This document shows positions 35,101 through 49,200 of a stretch of 64,000 nucleotides of DNA, piece by piece. Source of the DNA: Inia geoffrensis (lineage: Eukaryota; Chordata; Mammalia; Artiodactyla; Iniidae); contig CM070918.1 in NCBI GenBank assembly GCA_036417435.1, forward strand, positions 31,999,523-32,063,522, read 5' to 3'. The notes beneath the pieces are model-generated. The model worked only from the letters and a program-made list of their open reading frames with translations, was not told where the DNA came from and ran no database searches. Numbering within the stretch: position 1 is the stretch's first letter; each line of letters begins with the position of its first letter. A program made the position numbers and the translations under genes.

Positions 35101-37184
35101 AAATGAATGAATAAACGATCCACGTAAGAAGTACATGCACATTGTTACTCTATTCATGTCACTCCATCTAATTAGCCATCAAGTACACCTCAATTCTTAA
35201 CATCCGTGGCCCACACATTCTACCAATGTGCAAATCCCCATCCAGAATAGGTGTATCTCTCAATGTCCACCTTCCAGAGTCTCAGAAAAAACTTTTGCTA
35301 TGGACCTGATGAATGTTTTCTCTTTCTAATGAAGTGGGAAGAGTCCTAAGAGCTATACCTACGAGGTATAGGAGTACCTCTCTTGATCTGGTTCTGAGCA
35401 GCTGCCAACGGTGGATCTTACAATTCCGGTGAAGACGAGAAAAGAGGGCTAAACCCTTTTTAAATGGCTCTGCCGGCAACACTGACCATGCCCTGAGGCC
35501 CTATGTGGTACTCTGAGGCAACAATAATGACAATGAAATGGAATCTCTGCTTGCCAGGGGAAATACATCACGAGCAAAAACATTAGTTCACATTATCCTC
35601 CCCAAAGCCTCTCTAAATTCTAGAAAGGCTAAGGACAAAGTTAATTAAATGTTAAAAATATAAGGTAACAGTTCATGCTCCTTGTGGATCAAGGTAATAA
35701 TAATCCAGAGTGACATTTGCTTTGGAGTACTGTTGAATTTTATAATACATCAGGGCCCATTGTATATTCTATGTATAATACATGTATACATGTCTTTTTT
35801 AAAGTACTTGGAGCATAATTTAATTTTAAATAATCATGAGGCTTATTTATTTATATGATGTGGAACAGTTTGGTCAAAAACGCAACATCCTCTATTATAT
35901 CCTCTATAATGCAACCATTGAAGAATTTATGGTCTGATGTCCAAAAATGCCTAACATACTTCTCAGTTTAAATAGAGGACATTAACACAGATCTCAGTCC
36001 CCGATGGGAAGAAACGGGCTGTTTGAAATCTGTCTAAATAGCTTCAACATACATATATAGAGATCAGTGACTCCTGGAAACAATTTGGATTCATCAGCTT
36101 GAATGAACACTTATTTTCCATGCCATCCTTGGGGTGATCTCTAATGCGAACAAATAAGTTTATGAGTTGTTCAAGATGCTTTTTTTTTTTTTTTTAATCA
36201 ACTCGAAAAGGAGTTGCATTTATGATTTCAATGCTCCAGGGCTCCTAACTCTCAGAGACTGGCCGTCCCTGTCCGGGTTTACCTTAGAAACGAGGCTGGC
36301 CCTATATGCAGCCAGGGCTTTCAGGTATTCTTTTTTGGCGGCTTCCGTTTTCCTTTTATAGACCTATTAAAAGACCACAATTAGCACCACCTTTGGCACA
36401 CACATTCTCAGCCATAAAATAACTGCTGGGCAAATTACGTCGCAACAGAACTCACATAAAAAGTTGGTCTCCCTGGCTTTGATTTTTAAATGTAGAAACA
36501 CACACACAGATATTAAAACAAAATGAAACCCTGCCACCCCCATTGGGGCACAACTCTGACGTTTACTATGGTAAACAGAAAAAGATTTCCGGTTGCAGCA
36601 TAGAATTCATGGGAGTAACAGCTAAGGGCCTTCTGTTCGGGCAGTAAATAAGGTAACAAGGATGAAATTTGCGGCAAATGGTTTAAATTATAGAAAGTTA
36701 AGGAACGTCTCCATCCACGTCTTCTTTCCCTCACACCCATTTCTAAGCTGAAATAAACCAAAGGATGAAAAACCAACAATAATAGGGAAAGTGTGTGAAG
36801 ACAGAAGAGATAAGACGGAGGCCTTTCAACCTGGGTTTTCTTTTGGAGAAAGAAAAAAGAAAAATCAGAGATAGTGAAAGATGAAAGATTTCCATTAGTG
36901 AGACCAGTGAGTTACATAAATATATTCCAGTATATTAAACCTCATTTGGGCTTCCTTTTCTTAAACTGTGGTGTCTGATGGCTGGCTGTTATACCAAAGT
37001 GCAACTATCCTTTTCTCCAGAATTTAAAAGTTAGATGCAGCCATTTGCCAGCCCCCTTAGGATTACATTTCTAAGGTAGAAAATCAGTCTGCCGCATAGA
37101 GCATGAAGCTCAGTGCCAACAAACAGGCAGATCCTACAGCTGCACCATCCCAAGGTAACCAGTTGGTAGGAATGAGAAGGAAGG

Positions 37185-37264
<80 letters not shown>

Positions 37265-40200
37265 AAGAAAGAAAGAAAAAGAAAATCAAGGGTTTTCCAC
37301 TCCTTATTCCTGAAAAAATTATTCTGGTTTATTACTAATAGGGGTCTATTCTTGTGACGATATGGAAAATCAACGCCCATGAATGGTCACTGGAGCTTCA
37401 TGCAAGGAGTCAGGGGAGGACTGAGCCCCAAGGAAACCATTCTTCTCTCCATTTGTGTGGTGGACTTGCACGGGGGAAGATGGGAAGCTGGACCTTAAGG
37501 AAGTGTCTCCCACCAGCATGGCTAATCTCTCAATGCCTCTCATACAGCCACGCTTTCAAATGAACTTGGAATAAAATTTCAAATGCCCGATGACAATAAT
37601 GAGACACGCAGAGGCAGCTTCAAAGCTTGGAAACCCCCCAGGAGAGCACAAGAGTTCAGAAAGATGATCAAAAAAGAGGCAAGCAGGATGGACCTAATCC
37701 CTTTGTAGTGCCTTTTTTTTTTAACAAAGGGGGGAAAAATTCCACATTATTTAAAATGAAAAGATTATCATCAAAAGTTTCTGCTTGCAGGATACTGCCC
37801 GGATCTCCTCCAACTGTCTTCTGAATGGGTTCTGAACACACACCCTTAAGGGAACTGAGAAATCCATATAACTGCGGAGTGGTTTGGATTTATGTGTTTG
37901 TGTTCTTTAATTCCATAGCTTAGAGAGGCTTTCATGAGAAGCAATCATATTAAGTGGATGTATTCACTCAGAAACGGTGTAAAGAATAATCTTGCAATGA
38001 GCATGATGGATCTTTGCCTCACCTGCTTTTGTTCTTCTCCAAGGCTGTCCCACATAGATGCTACAATTTTTGAGACCTCTCCAAAGGTTGCATTAGGGTT
38101 TTGACCTTTAATTGCAGCCTGTGTGTCTCTGAAAAACAGGGCATATGCTGACACTGGCTTCTGTGGCTCATTGGGATCTTTCTTTTTCTTTTTCTTTGGA
38201 GTCTTGGGCTTCTTGCCAGAATCTGGAGCAGCTCTTTTCTCTCCAATGGCCTGCAAAGCAGGAAGAAAATTCACTGCCTAGAATGTACTTGCAGAGAATG
38301 CAGAAAGACTTACTCAGGTCCCCAGTCGTTCTTTTAAAGTTTTGTTAAACATCATCAACAGATGAATCACCACCAAGTGTGGGGGAGGGGTAAGTTTGCT
38401 TAGAGTTAACTGGACAGCAGAGGTTAGCATTTAGAACATTGATTAATGAGGCCCAGAAGTATCTTCAATACATTTGCAACATATGCTCTAAATAGCAATT
38501 ATGAATAATGAAAAACAGAACGCTCTGTACCGAGTAACGCCATATATATATATGGGCTACACATGTACCCATAAACAAAATATTTTACATTTTCAAAGGT
38601 TTTAGAAGTAAACCTAAATACTATTCGGGATGTTGATCATATTCAGATATTTTATATAAGGTCCCTTAGCCATAGAGGCATACCATATGTATCATCAGTC
38701 TGAATTGATTTTTTTGAGGCTTGGTCTTTTATTTTACCAGAATATTACTTTGCTAATGGTCTCCGGAAACTCAAATGGAAATTAGCTCTAATCCCTAAGC
38801 TTGCACAATAAGGGAAAGGTCACTTTTATTTTCTAAAACAATAAAAACTTCCTAAAGAATAGGATAACAAGAAATGTAAAAATGTCAAAACTCTAAGTAG
38901 AGCTAGAAAGGAAATGGATACTCTTCATAAAATTAAAAACCTGTAAAAGAGCAGCAACAGTAGATACTTAAAATCACCAAGGCTAAAAAGAAGACTAATA
39001 AGGCGATGTTTATTATTACATATAGTAAGTAACCCTGCCCACAAGAATACTGGCCTAGAGACGCTCACACATATTCACAATGAACTCTGAAACTGAAACC
39101 ATAGAGATGATATGGGTAACAGTTCCCCAAATTTATATACCACTGAGCTCCAGTACTCACCTGCTACCATCATCTAATTTCAACAGTCATATAACATACT
39201 CATCAGAGAAGCAGGGGAAATGATTTATCAACCTTGTTTTATCTCCCCCTAGATTATGATATGACTATATTGGAGATAATTTTGCCGTTAACTTCATCAA
39301 GAATGCTGAAGTGTTTGACAAAATCTGTTTTAAAAGCCAGCCTTGGGCAAGATCAACAGAGATAGATTCAAGTAGTAACAGATTGGCTTTTAATGGCTTT
39401 GAGTCTTGAATCTTAATTCAAATTTTCCAAGAGTATCATTACTTTCTGAAAGAGGGTCATTGGGAGCTTAATCCAATTACTAACATTCTTAGGGAGGAAA
39501 TGGATAAGTAACTTTTCTTTGAGAGCTCTGAACCCTCAAGGTGTTAGGAAACCAAGAGCCTACTTGTTGGTGGGCCTGTTGTTTGTACTGAGTGATAACC
39601 ACACCCATACTTTACACCAGTAGTTAATGCACTTCAGTAGGTGTTAAGCTAGATCTCACCTCTCCTCCAAAATGCCATCTTTCATAACTCACACGATTAA
39701 TTCAATAAAATTCTGTAGACCTCATAGTCTTTTTTCTAAATCCTCAGAATAAGTGCAACTTGTTTAATCTAGTTAATGAATCTGAACTTGCAAGGGAGTC
39801 AGATGTCTTTTCAGTTAGAGCTTCAATTGGAGCCAAGTTTTCCTTCAATGAAAAAATATTACGTAAGCCACATGAAAAAATATATATACACAGATTTTTC
39901 TGAGTCAAACAACTCTATTCTTTTCTTGGAAGAGAATTTGGCACTGTTTGTGCCAACAATACCCTGACCAGTGGCAAGATGAAAGTTATTTCCAGTAAAG
40001 CTTTTTCTAAATAAGAAGAGTTCTATTTCATTCTTTGTGAAACAACATTCAAGTGTTGACAACCTTTGACGTCTTTCTTGGACAACCATGACTTGCCTTA
40101 ATCATCATTAGCTTTTAAGAATAAACCCAAAATGAAGAATCTCACAGTGTAAATAAAAGCTCAGAATTAATTCTCCTAAAGAAACTTCTGCATAGCTGAC

Positions 40201-43200
40201 TCAAAGGGCTGTGAAAAAAATGGAGAAATAGCTTTACCCAAAAGACATAATCAACAATAACGTTAATCTTCCTTTTTCAGCTAAGTTGCTTAAGAGATAT
40301 ACTGGATTCCTTGTCTTTACACAAAACCTAGACCCTGGCTTAAAATGGAACAAGCTAAGAGTCACATAAAAGGTTCTCTTTAGAGGTGACAATTTCAGAT
40401 TGATACAGAGGTAATTATTAAGATCAGTAGAAATGTGAGACAAATGAAAGGACTCCATTTGAATTGTGTAATAGCCAGTTATAACTCAGCCATATCTTAT
40501 ACACATCCCTTGAGTTTCTTTATTACTTTCCACTTCATCCCACTGAAGTCCTTGTGAGTGTGAACACAGACTGCTAAGTGCATTTCCCCACCTTGTGTCC
40601 AGTGGGGAGTTAACATAATGGGATAGACCAAGTCCTCTTTCTTAAAATCCCTGCAACATTTCTCCTCTTTTCAGCTAACCTCTCTCCTCTTTTCATCACC
40701 CGCAATCTTTTCTAACTCCTCTTCTTCCATTTCTATTTAAACGTAAATGATGCTCAAGGTAAAAATAAGTGATGCTCAATGTTCTGGCCTTGTCTTGCTC
40801 CTTACGCACTCTGAGAAATCCTGATTACTTCTATGTGCTCACATCTATGTGCAGATGGTCCCCAAATCTATAGCTCCATCTCCAACAGACTGAGTTCTAG
40901 ACTCACATGGAAGCAACTCAGATTCAATCCCTACCATGTCAAACTCTCATCTTCCCCGTGGGGAAAAAAAATAACACTCCTCTCTTCCTAGGTTGAGCCT
41001 CTCCATTTACTGGTAGCCACACTGGCTCTCAAACTAAAACCCAGTGTATCTTTTATTCCTTCAAATTCCAGGGGATCACCAAACCTTAATAGATGATTCT
41101 TTCTCTTAACTGTCTCACTAAACTAGTACCTCCTGTCCATGCCTTCCTTTGCTAAAATAAAAGCAAACACTTCATAACAAAAGGACGTTTTAATTGAGTT
41201 CCTTCTCTCTGGTCCCTCTCTTTATAATGCATTCTATATACAGCCCAAGTTATCTTTCTAAAGCATAAATTTGCTTATGCCATTCCTCTATGCAAATAAT
41301 TAATCAGCTCTCGACTACCAACAGGGGAAAGGCTACCACATTTCAGCCATTTCTTTCTTCAACTCATTTCTTTCTTCCCCCATGTCACACTGCTCATGAT
41401 ACCCATAAATGGACATGTAATTTCATTGCTCTTTCTACCAGAATGCTGGCCTCTGTCTTCTGCCTCACAAACTTTTAGGTATCCTCTTAGACCTAATTCA
41501 AACATCACCTTCTCAATAAAGGCTTCCTCAAATCACTCTCCTAAGCAGAATCGATGACCATCTCAGCACACCAAATACATCAATTATACCTCTAATCACA
41601 TCTGGAGCTAGTTTTAAACATTGCTATTTGTTCCCAGTGGGAAGTCCCAGAGGCAATAATTCTCTTAGAAATCTTTGTATCACCAGAACGAAGTAAAACG
41701 CCAAGCACCGAGTAAGTGTACCACACATAATTAATAAATGAGGAACGAGTAATTGTGTACCCACAAGTAAGCTCAGTGAAACAGAATACTTGTCTAGGCA
41801 CTCAGAAAAGTCATACCTGCAACTAAGTTTTTACTTCACACTGTGCATATTTGAATCACGTGTCATTTCCCTGACAAAAGCAAAGATGTAAAACGACTGG
41901 AACTCACTACGTGATAAACCTCATCAAAGGTGCAAGACTGTCCAATGGGGCAGCAGTTCAGCCAACTAACCAGATGAAACTTGCCTACCTGGACATTAAC
42001 TTAGAACCAGAGCAGTTCAGAATTTCTGGAAAGTCTAGTGCAAGCCTTCCCTTTGGCTGATTTAGGAAAATTAAGCTCTACAAGAGTTAAGTGACTTACT
42101 CAATGCCTTACAACTAATAGGAGAAGCCAGATCTTCCAATTTTCGGTTGAATACACTTTCCACAGAAAATAAGTAAATATAAAAGAGTGAAGAAAAAAAT
42201 TAAACCACCATAAATTCAAATGCTACTCCAAATCCATGAAGCAAAGGAAGGTACTACTGTGAATGAAATTCAAAGACATGCGCATGGGGTGATTCCCAAT
42301 TCTCTGGTAGGTTATATACTAAAGGCAATTAACTCACTCTGTTGGATTCATCAGCATCCTCTTCATTGATGGAGCTAGAAGGGGAGGGAGTCGCCGATTT
42401 GCTCGCTGGAGGTGAAGGAGACGTGTGGGGCACACTGGCACCTCCCAAATTCAACCCCAACTGGGCGCTGAGCTGAGACTGGTTGATGGTGGTGAGCTGG
42501 GCAGGAGGCATGATCCCAGAACGAGCAGCATCCGTCATGTGGATGATGGACCTCATGATCAGGGAGGGATCCTGACGGTATTGTGAAACTTGTGTGTGGC
42601 TCTGATCCTAAAGGGGCAACAGCAAGGGGGGGAATTCTTAGTTTTCCCAAACATCAATGAGCTTACAGGGGTTGGGAACGAAATGGGGAAAGGGGATCAA
42701 AAGGTACCAACTGCCAGTTACAAAATAAGTACATCATAAGGATGTAATACACAGCATGGTGGCTGTAGGTAACAGGACTGTATTGCATATTGGAAAGTTG
42801 CTAAGAGAGTAGATCATAAAAGTCCTCTTCACAATTAAAAAAAAAACACCTTTTTTGTAACTGTATGATGACAAATGTTAACTAGACTTACTGTGGTGAT
42901 AATTTCACAATATATACAAATATCCGATCATTACATTGTACACCTGAAACTAATATAATATTAGATGTCAATTATACCTCAATTAAAAAAAAAACAATGA
43001 ACTTATAATGTCAGCAGTTCCTTAGATAGGTTTGACTTGTAATTTTGATAGATCTGCCTTATCTCAGGATAGCTATTAATTGTCTAGTTATTAATTTATT
43101 AATTAGAAAGACTCATGCCAGAAAGCTGAAAGGTCAAAAGCATAAAGCCCAAATTATCCAGCCTAGTCTATTGCACCAGAGAACTATCACTGGATGACTT

Positions 43201-46200
43201 AACTAAGTGATAACAAAACACTACCCGCAAAGGGAAGAGAAACAGCCACCTCTTGCTTCGTACTGAGGAAACTGATGACAAGGAAAGGGCGGAAACAGAG
43301 GTCTAACCCTTTCAGGCTCACCAGTTGGTTTGCCATCCTTCTCCTGCACGGTTCTGGTTCTACTACCCTTTCCCCAGCTCTGCGAAAGGGGAGAATCAGT
43401 TCTCTATTTTATCCTCCCAGGCATGCATATGCCATATAGAGAGGATGGGCTAGAGAAGCACAGAGTAAGCATCTGTTTGCTTCGGGGCACCCTCTCTGTA
43501 AAACCCTCTGTGGTTAACCAGAGGGTCATTCCAATTCTGAATTACATTGTCAACGACATTTGGAAGTCATTCCGTGTCCTCAGGATTGGATATCCCTTTT
43601 TTCATCTTAAACCTGCTCTGTTTTCTTCTGTCCAACCCATCTGATTTAATGTACTAATGAATTTTTTAAAATATGTATAAGGAGGAGGTGAAGACAATCA
43701 GAATTAGCTTCTCTGAGAGTTGCTGCTGTCACTTCAAACGTAGCCTCTTCTCTGTATTGGGCAGTCACGTAAAAGGCTTTAGAGTTGCTTCTTGTTTGTT
43801 TAATTCCAAAGAATCACAAAATGAAGACATGCTTTTCAAATGACTTACTTTAAGACTTGTCATTTAGAGTGAGTCTGTGATTTTCTCGAAACCGAATTCT
43901 CCTGACTCACAGTGACCCAGAATCTAATTTTATACACAAGCCTATGAATTCCTCTTTTGAATCTTTCTGACAAGGCTTATTTTGCTCTTTAAAGAAACAA
44001 ATGAATTGTAACTTGGAGCATTTGGTTTCTTAATATTAAATATTATAAGGCCACTAAATAAGAAGCCAGAGCCCTCAGTAAGAAACTAGTTGAATCAATC
44101 ATGATCGACCATACTACAAAGTATTATGAAGCTTTTTAAAATAATGAATTAGATTTATGTGTATCGACCTAGAGAAATGATTCTCAATTTTGGCTCTAAT
44201 GACATTTTGGACCAGATAATTCTTTGCTGTGGGAGCTGTCCTTTGCACTGCAGGATGTTACCAGTAACCTTGGCCTCCACCTACTAGATGCCAGTAGCAA
44301 CCTCCCTCCCCTCACCAGTCATGACAATCAAAAATGTCTCCAGACATTGCCCCCTGGAGGGCAAAACTGCTCCCAGTTCTAGAAAACCACTAATCTAGAG
44401 TGATGTGCAAGATATAGCAAGTGAAAAAGCAAGTTGCAAAACAGAGTACAGACCCTTTTTGTTTAAAAAAAAAAAGGGTATAAACAATGGTTACATTATA
44501 TCGGATTGGACTGGAGGGGCAAGGAGGGGAGCATCTTAACTTTTTCCATTTAACCAAACAAAAGAAGCAAAAACTAAAACATTCTAGTTAGGAAAAACTA
44601 AAAAGAAGAGACACAAGTAGTTAAAATGGTCTGTAGCCAATTGCTAGGGTTTAATATTAAACATATAAATTTTCCACTTCTTAATGATTTGAGTTACCAA
44701 ATTCCTGTGGAATCCTGGAGAAATGTGTCACTCCTATCAGAAGAACCCCAACTCTTCTTTGTCTCACTGACAATATCCTCCTTCCACTACTCCTAAAATA
44801 TTACCTTCTCCGGGCAGGCATCCTTCTGCAGACTTGTATGGCAAAAGTGGATTTTACGCTATCAGTTTGTCCTAATTTCTTTTTATTAGCATTCTTCACA
44901 CATTTAGCTATTTCTCTTCAAAAATCTGAGCTGACTGTCCACTCTTCCGCATTCTTTTAAAGTTCCACCATTTCTTGCATACGTCACTTCCAGCCCCCCC
45001 ACTCCTGGGATTTAAGCTATCTTATTCTTTTCTTTTTATTGTTTTTTAACATCTTTATTGGATTATAATTGCTTTACAAGGGTGTGTTAGTTACTGCTGT
45101 ATAACAAAGTGAATCAGCTATATGTATACCTATATCCCCATATCCTCTCCCTCTTGCATCTCCCTCCCACCCTCCCTATCCCACCCCTCTAGGTGGTCAC
45201 AAAGCACCGAGCTAATCTCCCTGTGCTATGCGGCTGCTTCCCACTAGCTATCTATTTTACATTTGGTAGTGTATATATGTCCATGCCACTCTCTCACTTC
45301 GTCCCAGCTTACCCTTCCCCCTCCCTGTATCCTCAAGTCCATTCTCTACATCTGCGTCTTTATTTCTGACTGTCCTTAGGTTCTTCAGAACCATTTTTTT
45401 TTTCTTTTTTTAGATTCCATGTATATGTGTTAGCATATGGTATTTGTTTTTCTCTTTCTGACTTACTTCACTTTGTATGACAGTCTCTAGGTCCATCCAC
45501 CTCACTACAAATAACTCAGTTTCATTTCTTTTTATGGCTGAGTAATATTCCATTGTATATATGTGCCACATCTTCTTTATCCATTCATCTGTCGATGGAC
45601 ACTTAGGTTGCTTCCATGCCCTGGCTATTGTAAATAGAGTTGCAATGAGCATTGTGGTACAGGACTCTTTTTCGAATTATGGTTTCCTCAGGGCATATGC
45701 CCAGTAGTGGAATTGCTGGGTCATATGGTAGTTCTATTTTTAGTTTTTTAAGGAACCTCCATACTGTTCTCCATAGTGGCTGTATCAATTTACATTCCCA
45801 CCAACAGTGCAAGAGGGATCCCTTTTCTCCACACCCTCTCCAGCATTTATTGTTTGTAGATTTTTTGATGATGGCCATTCTGACCAGTGTGAGGTGATAC
45901 CTCATTGTAGTTTTGATTTGCATTTCTCTAATGATTAGTGATGTTGAACACCCTTTCATGTGTTTGTTGGCAATCCGTATATCTTCTTTGGAGAAATGTC
46001 TATTTAGGTGTTCTGCCCATCTTTGGATTGGGTTTTTGGGGTTTTTTTGATATTGAGCTGCATGAGCTTAAGCTATCTTATTCTTAATTTTAGTCTCCAA
46101 ATACATCTTTCAGAAGGCTTTTTAAAAGTCCTTTCAGACTTCTTTAAATCTAAGTATTTTAAAATATCTACAGGCCACTCTAGAGTATTTTAATTCTGAC

Positions 46201-49200
46201 TGAATAATAATAAATTAGTTAACTGGCATGGCCATGAAATATGAGGATACGACTTACAGTTTTCTCATTAACTGAGGAGTCACTTTGTTTTCTTTACTTC
46301 TATGCCCATGAACATCAGCACGTATAGGTGCTTGACTGATGCATCCCAGACCTACAGTATTTCAGAGGAATCTCATGGTCACACAGAAGGCCAAGGAGTA
46401 AGTTTTCTTGGCTTTATCAGCTCTTCCTGAATTCCACTGGCAATTTATGCCTTTATGATGGACCTGGTTGCCTGAGAGTTCCTGTTGACAAACAGCCAAG
46501 GTTCACAAACAAGGAACATTGACTGTAAGTTTACTCGGGGCCAGGATTTGTGCTAAGCTTAATATGCATTTTCCAATTCAATCCTCTAACTTTCTGAATT
46601 GGATACTATTATACCTATTCTTGGCTAAGAGTGATTCCCTAGGCTACCGAGATAGCTGGTGACTGCTCGATGGAGAAACTGTGCTCTAGGGAGCCATGGT
46701 GCCACCACAGTGGAAGCACGTACTGACGGAGAGAAAGATGAATGGGGCTCTGAGTTCTGCACTGCCACCATCCATCCCCCTTTAACAAAAGCAACTCAGT
46801 TTTCGTTTGCTTTATAAATCGAGATTCCTCACAACATTTCGCCAAGAAAAAATGGGTTTTCCTGAAGCAGAGACAGTGTGAAAACCACTCCTGAACCATA
46901 CTGGTGGTGGGGCTAAGGTCTTGCCAAAACTCAGAGCCATCTACATGGTCTTCAGATCCAAAAAATGCTGGCGCACCTTTTCTAATCTCTCACAGGACAA
47001 TACACCAAGGACCGTTAAAATATTGTCAAGTAACCTCTGAGCCACATAATCAATGCATCAAATTGTGCTAGCATTTACCACGGTACACAGCTCTCCAATA
47101 ATAACTTCCTATGTGTAAGGGTTATAGTATAAGATTAATGGTGAAAGTTATCTCTTTAGAGAGTCAAGTTCCTTTAGGGCCACCAATTATTAACAACTTC
47201 CTTGGGGAACCTGGCAATCCTGAAAATCTCCAATCATTTTCTATTTAAAAAAAAAGGTAACCTTTAAAAGACACTTCCTTGGATCTTAGGATTTCTACCT
47301 AAAAAGAGAAAGATGTCAGCTCAGTTGAAAAGTGTTTATTGAGCACTTACTATGTGCCAGGCCAGATATCTTTGAAAACTAGAAAATTACCATATGATTC
47401 TTTTAACCATGACTCTAATTTAGAAGGGACTGATGAATTTACCATAACAAAGTGTAAGCAAGAATAATTCATATATACTCCTCCAAAATAGCTCACCATT
47501 TTTCCTAGTGGTACTGACATGAGAAGAAAATTTATAACCATGGATATAGCCCTAAGAAATTTAATGCGTTTTTGAGGCTTCCCTGGTGGCGCAGTGGTTA
47601 AGAATCTGCCTACCAATGCAGGGTACACGGGTTCAAGCCCTGGTCTGGGAAGATCCCACACGCTGCAGAGCAACTAAGCCCATGTGCCACAACTACTGAG
47701 CCTGCACTCTAGATCCCGCGAGCCACAACTACTGAGCCCACATGCCACAACCACTGAAGCCCGTGTGCCTAGAGTCCGTGCTCCACAACAGGAGAAGCCA
47801 CCGCAATGAGAAGCCCGTGCACTCCAACGAAGAGTAGCCCCCGCTCACCGCAACTAGAGAAAGCCCGCGCGGCAACAAGACCCAACGCAGCCAAAAATAA
47901 ATAAATTAATTTAAAAAAAAGATATTACATAGATATAGACTGTATTTCCCCACACTGTACATTTAAAAAAAAAGAAATTTAATGCATTTTTGTAAATCAT
48001 TACGTTTCACTTATTAAAATTAAGCCTTGAAAGATTTACCAATGATCACGGAAAGGCAAAGCAACTAGTGGGTTATAAGAGACTGCTATTAGCGCATCCA
48101 ACAATAAGGACTGAATGCTGGTAGCTTCTTCAACTCCTTTCACAATTATGTTTCATGTGGAGAGTTTACTTGTATCACTTCCTAAACTGTTCATCATTTG
48201 GAAACAACTCATTCTCTCTTCTTATCTCACTCTGTCTTCTAATTGATAATATTAGATAAAGTTTCTCAACCTCTGCAGTATTGACATTTTGGTCTGGGTA
48301 ATTCTTTGTTGGGAGAACGCATCATATTCTTTGCTTACAATGCACCTTGAGCATTGTAAATGCTTAACAGCATCTCTGGTCTCTACCCACTAGGTGCCAG
48401 TAGCCTCCCCTGCCCCACAGGTTGTGACAACCATATGTCTCCAGACATTGGCAAATGTCCCCTGATGGGCAAAATCTCCCCCTTTCCGGTTTGAGAATGA
48501 TTTTATTAGACAAATATAATGAAAATCATCTTCTTGAGGGGGAGGAGGAGGGAGTGTCCAAAGATTAGGTTCTGTCTGTGAAAACAGAACACATGTGCAT
48601 AAACAAGGTTCAAACTGTGATACTGTGAAAAAAATAAGCTAGAGAAAAAAAAATTATTCTGGGGAGGGTAGCTACATTTGATTAAGTCAGCAAGAAAGGT
48701 CTCTCCAAGATGACTTTTGAGCTGATACCTAAAAAATGAGGAGAGGCCAATCAGGAAATGAGGAGAAAGTATGTTCCCAGCAGAGGGAAGAGCTTATGCA
48801 AAGTCTGAGGTGGGAGAGGGCTTGGCACTCTTGAGAAATGGAAAGGAGACCCGCAGAGGTGGGAGCCAGGTAGGCAAGGTAAACAGTGAAATGCAATGGG
48901 ATCGGAGAGATGGGAATGCGCCAGATCATGCAAGGTGGGGAAATCAGGGGATGCTTCCCTGCAGAGGTGACCCACTGGGCTGAGGTGTAAAGGAAGAGAA
49001 GAAGGTAACTGAGCTAGAAAAGAGGGAAGAGGATCGTATGCAGAGAAGAAGAACTTGTACAAAGTCACATGGCATAAGGAAGCGCATCACGGATAAGTAA
49101 GGGAGAGGTCAGCGTTACTGGCCAGGGAAAGCGAGGCTCACTGTGAAGCTGGAGAGGCAAGTAATGGCCAAAAGTAACAGGCCTTGTAATCCATCCTAGA

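Larger units (their letters stand above)
32149..36282 (-). other. TOX3: TOX3 intron 6
   Basis: 4.1 kb between exons 7 and 6. It contains an MLT1-like LTR (32232-32680) close to the exon 7 acceptor, a MIR (32738-32985) and a CHR SINE with an internal deletion (34076-34257). From 34290 to 36170 I see no clear repeat; a poly-T run at 36180-36195 lies just past the exon 6 donor. Confidence 0.85.

Noticed and set aside
37084..37380. 98-codon minus-strand Ser/Leu-rich open frame
   Set aside because: Generated by the (GA)n microsatellite read as alternating Ser and Leu codons.
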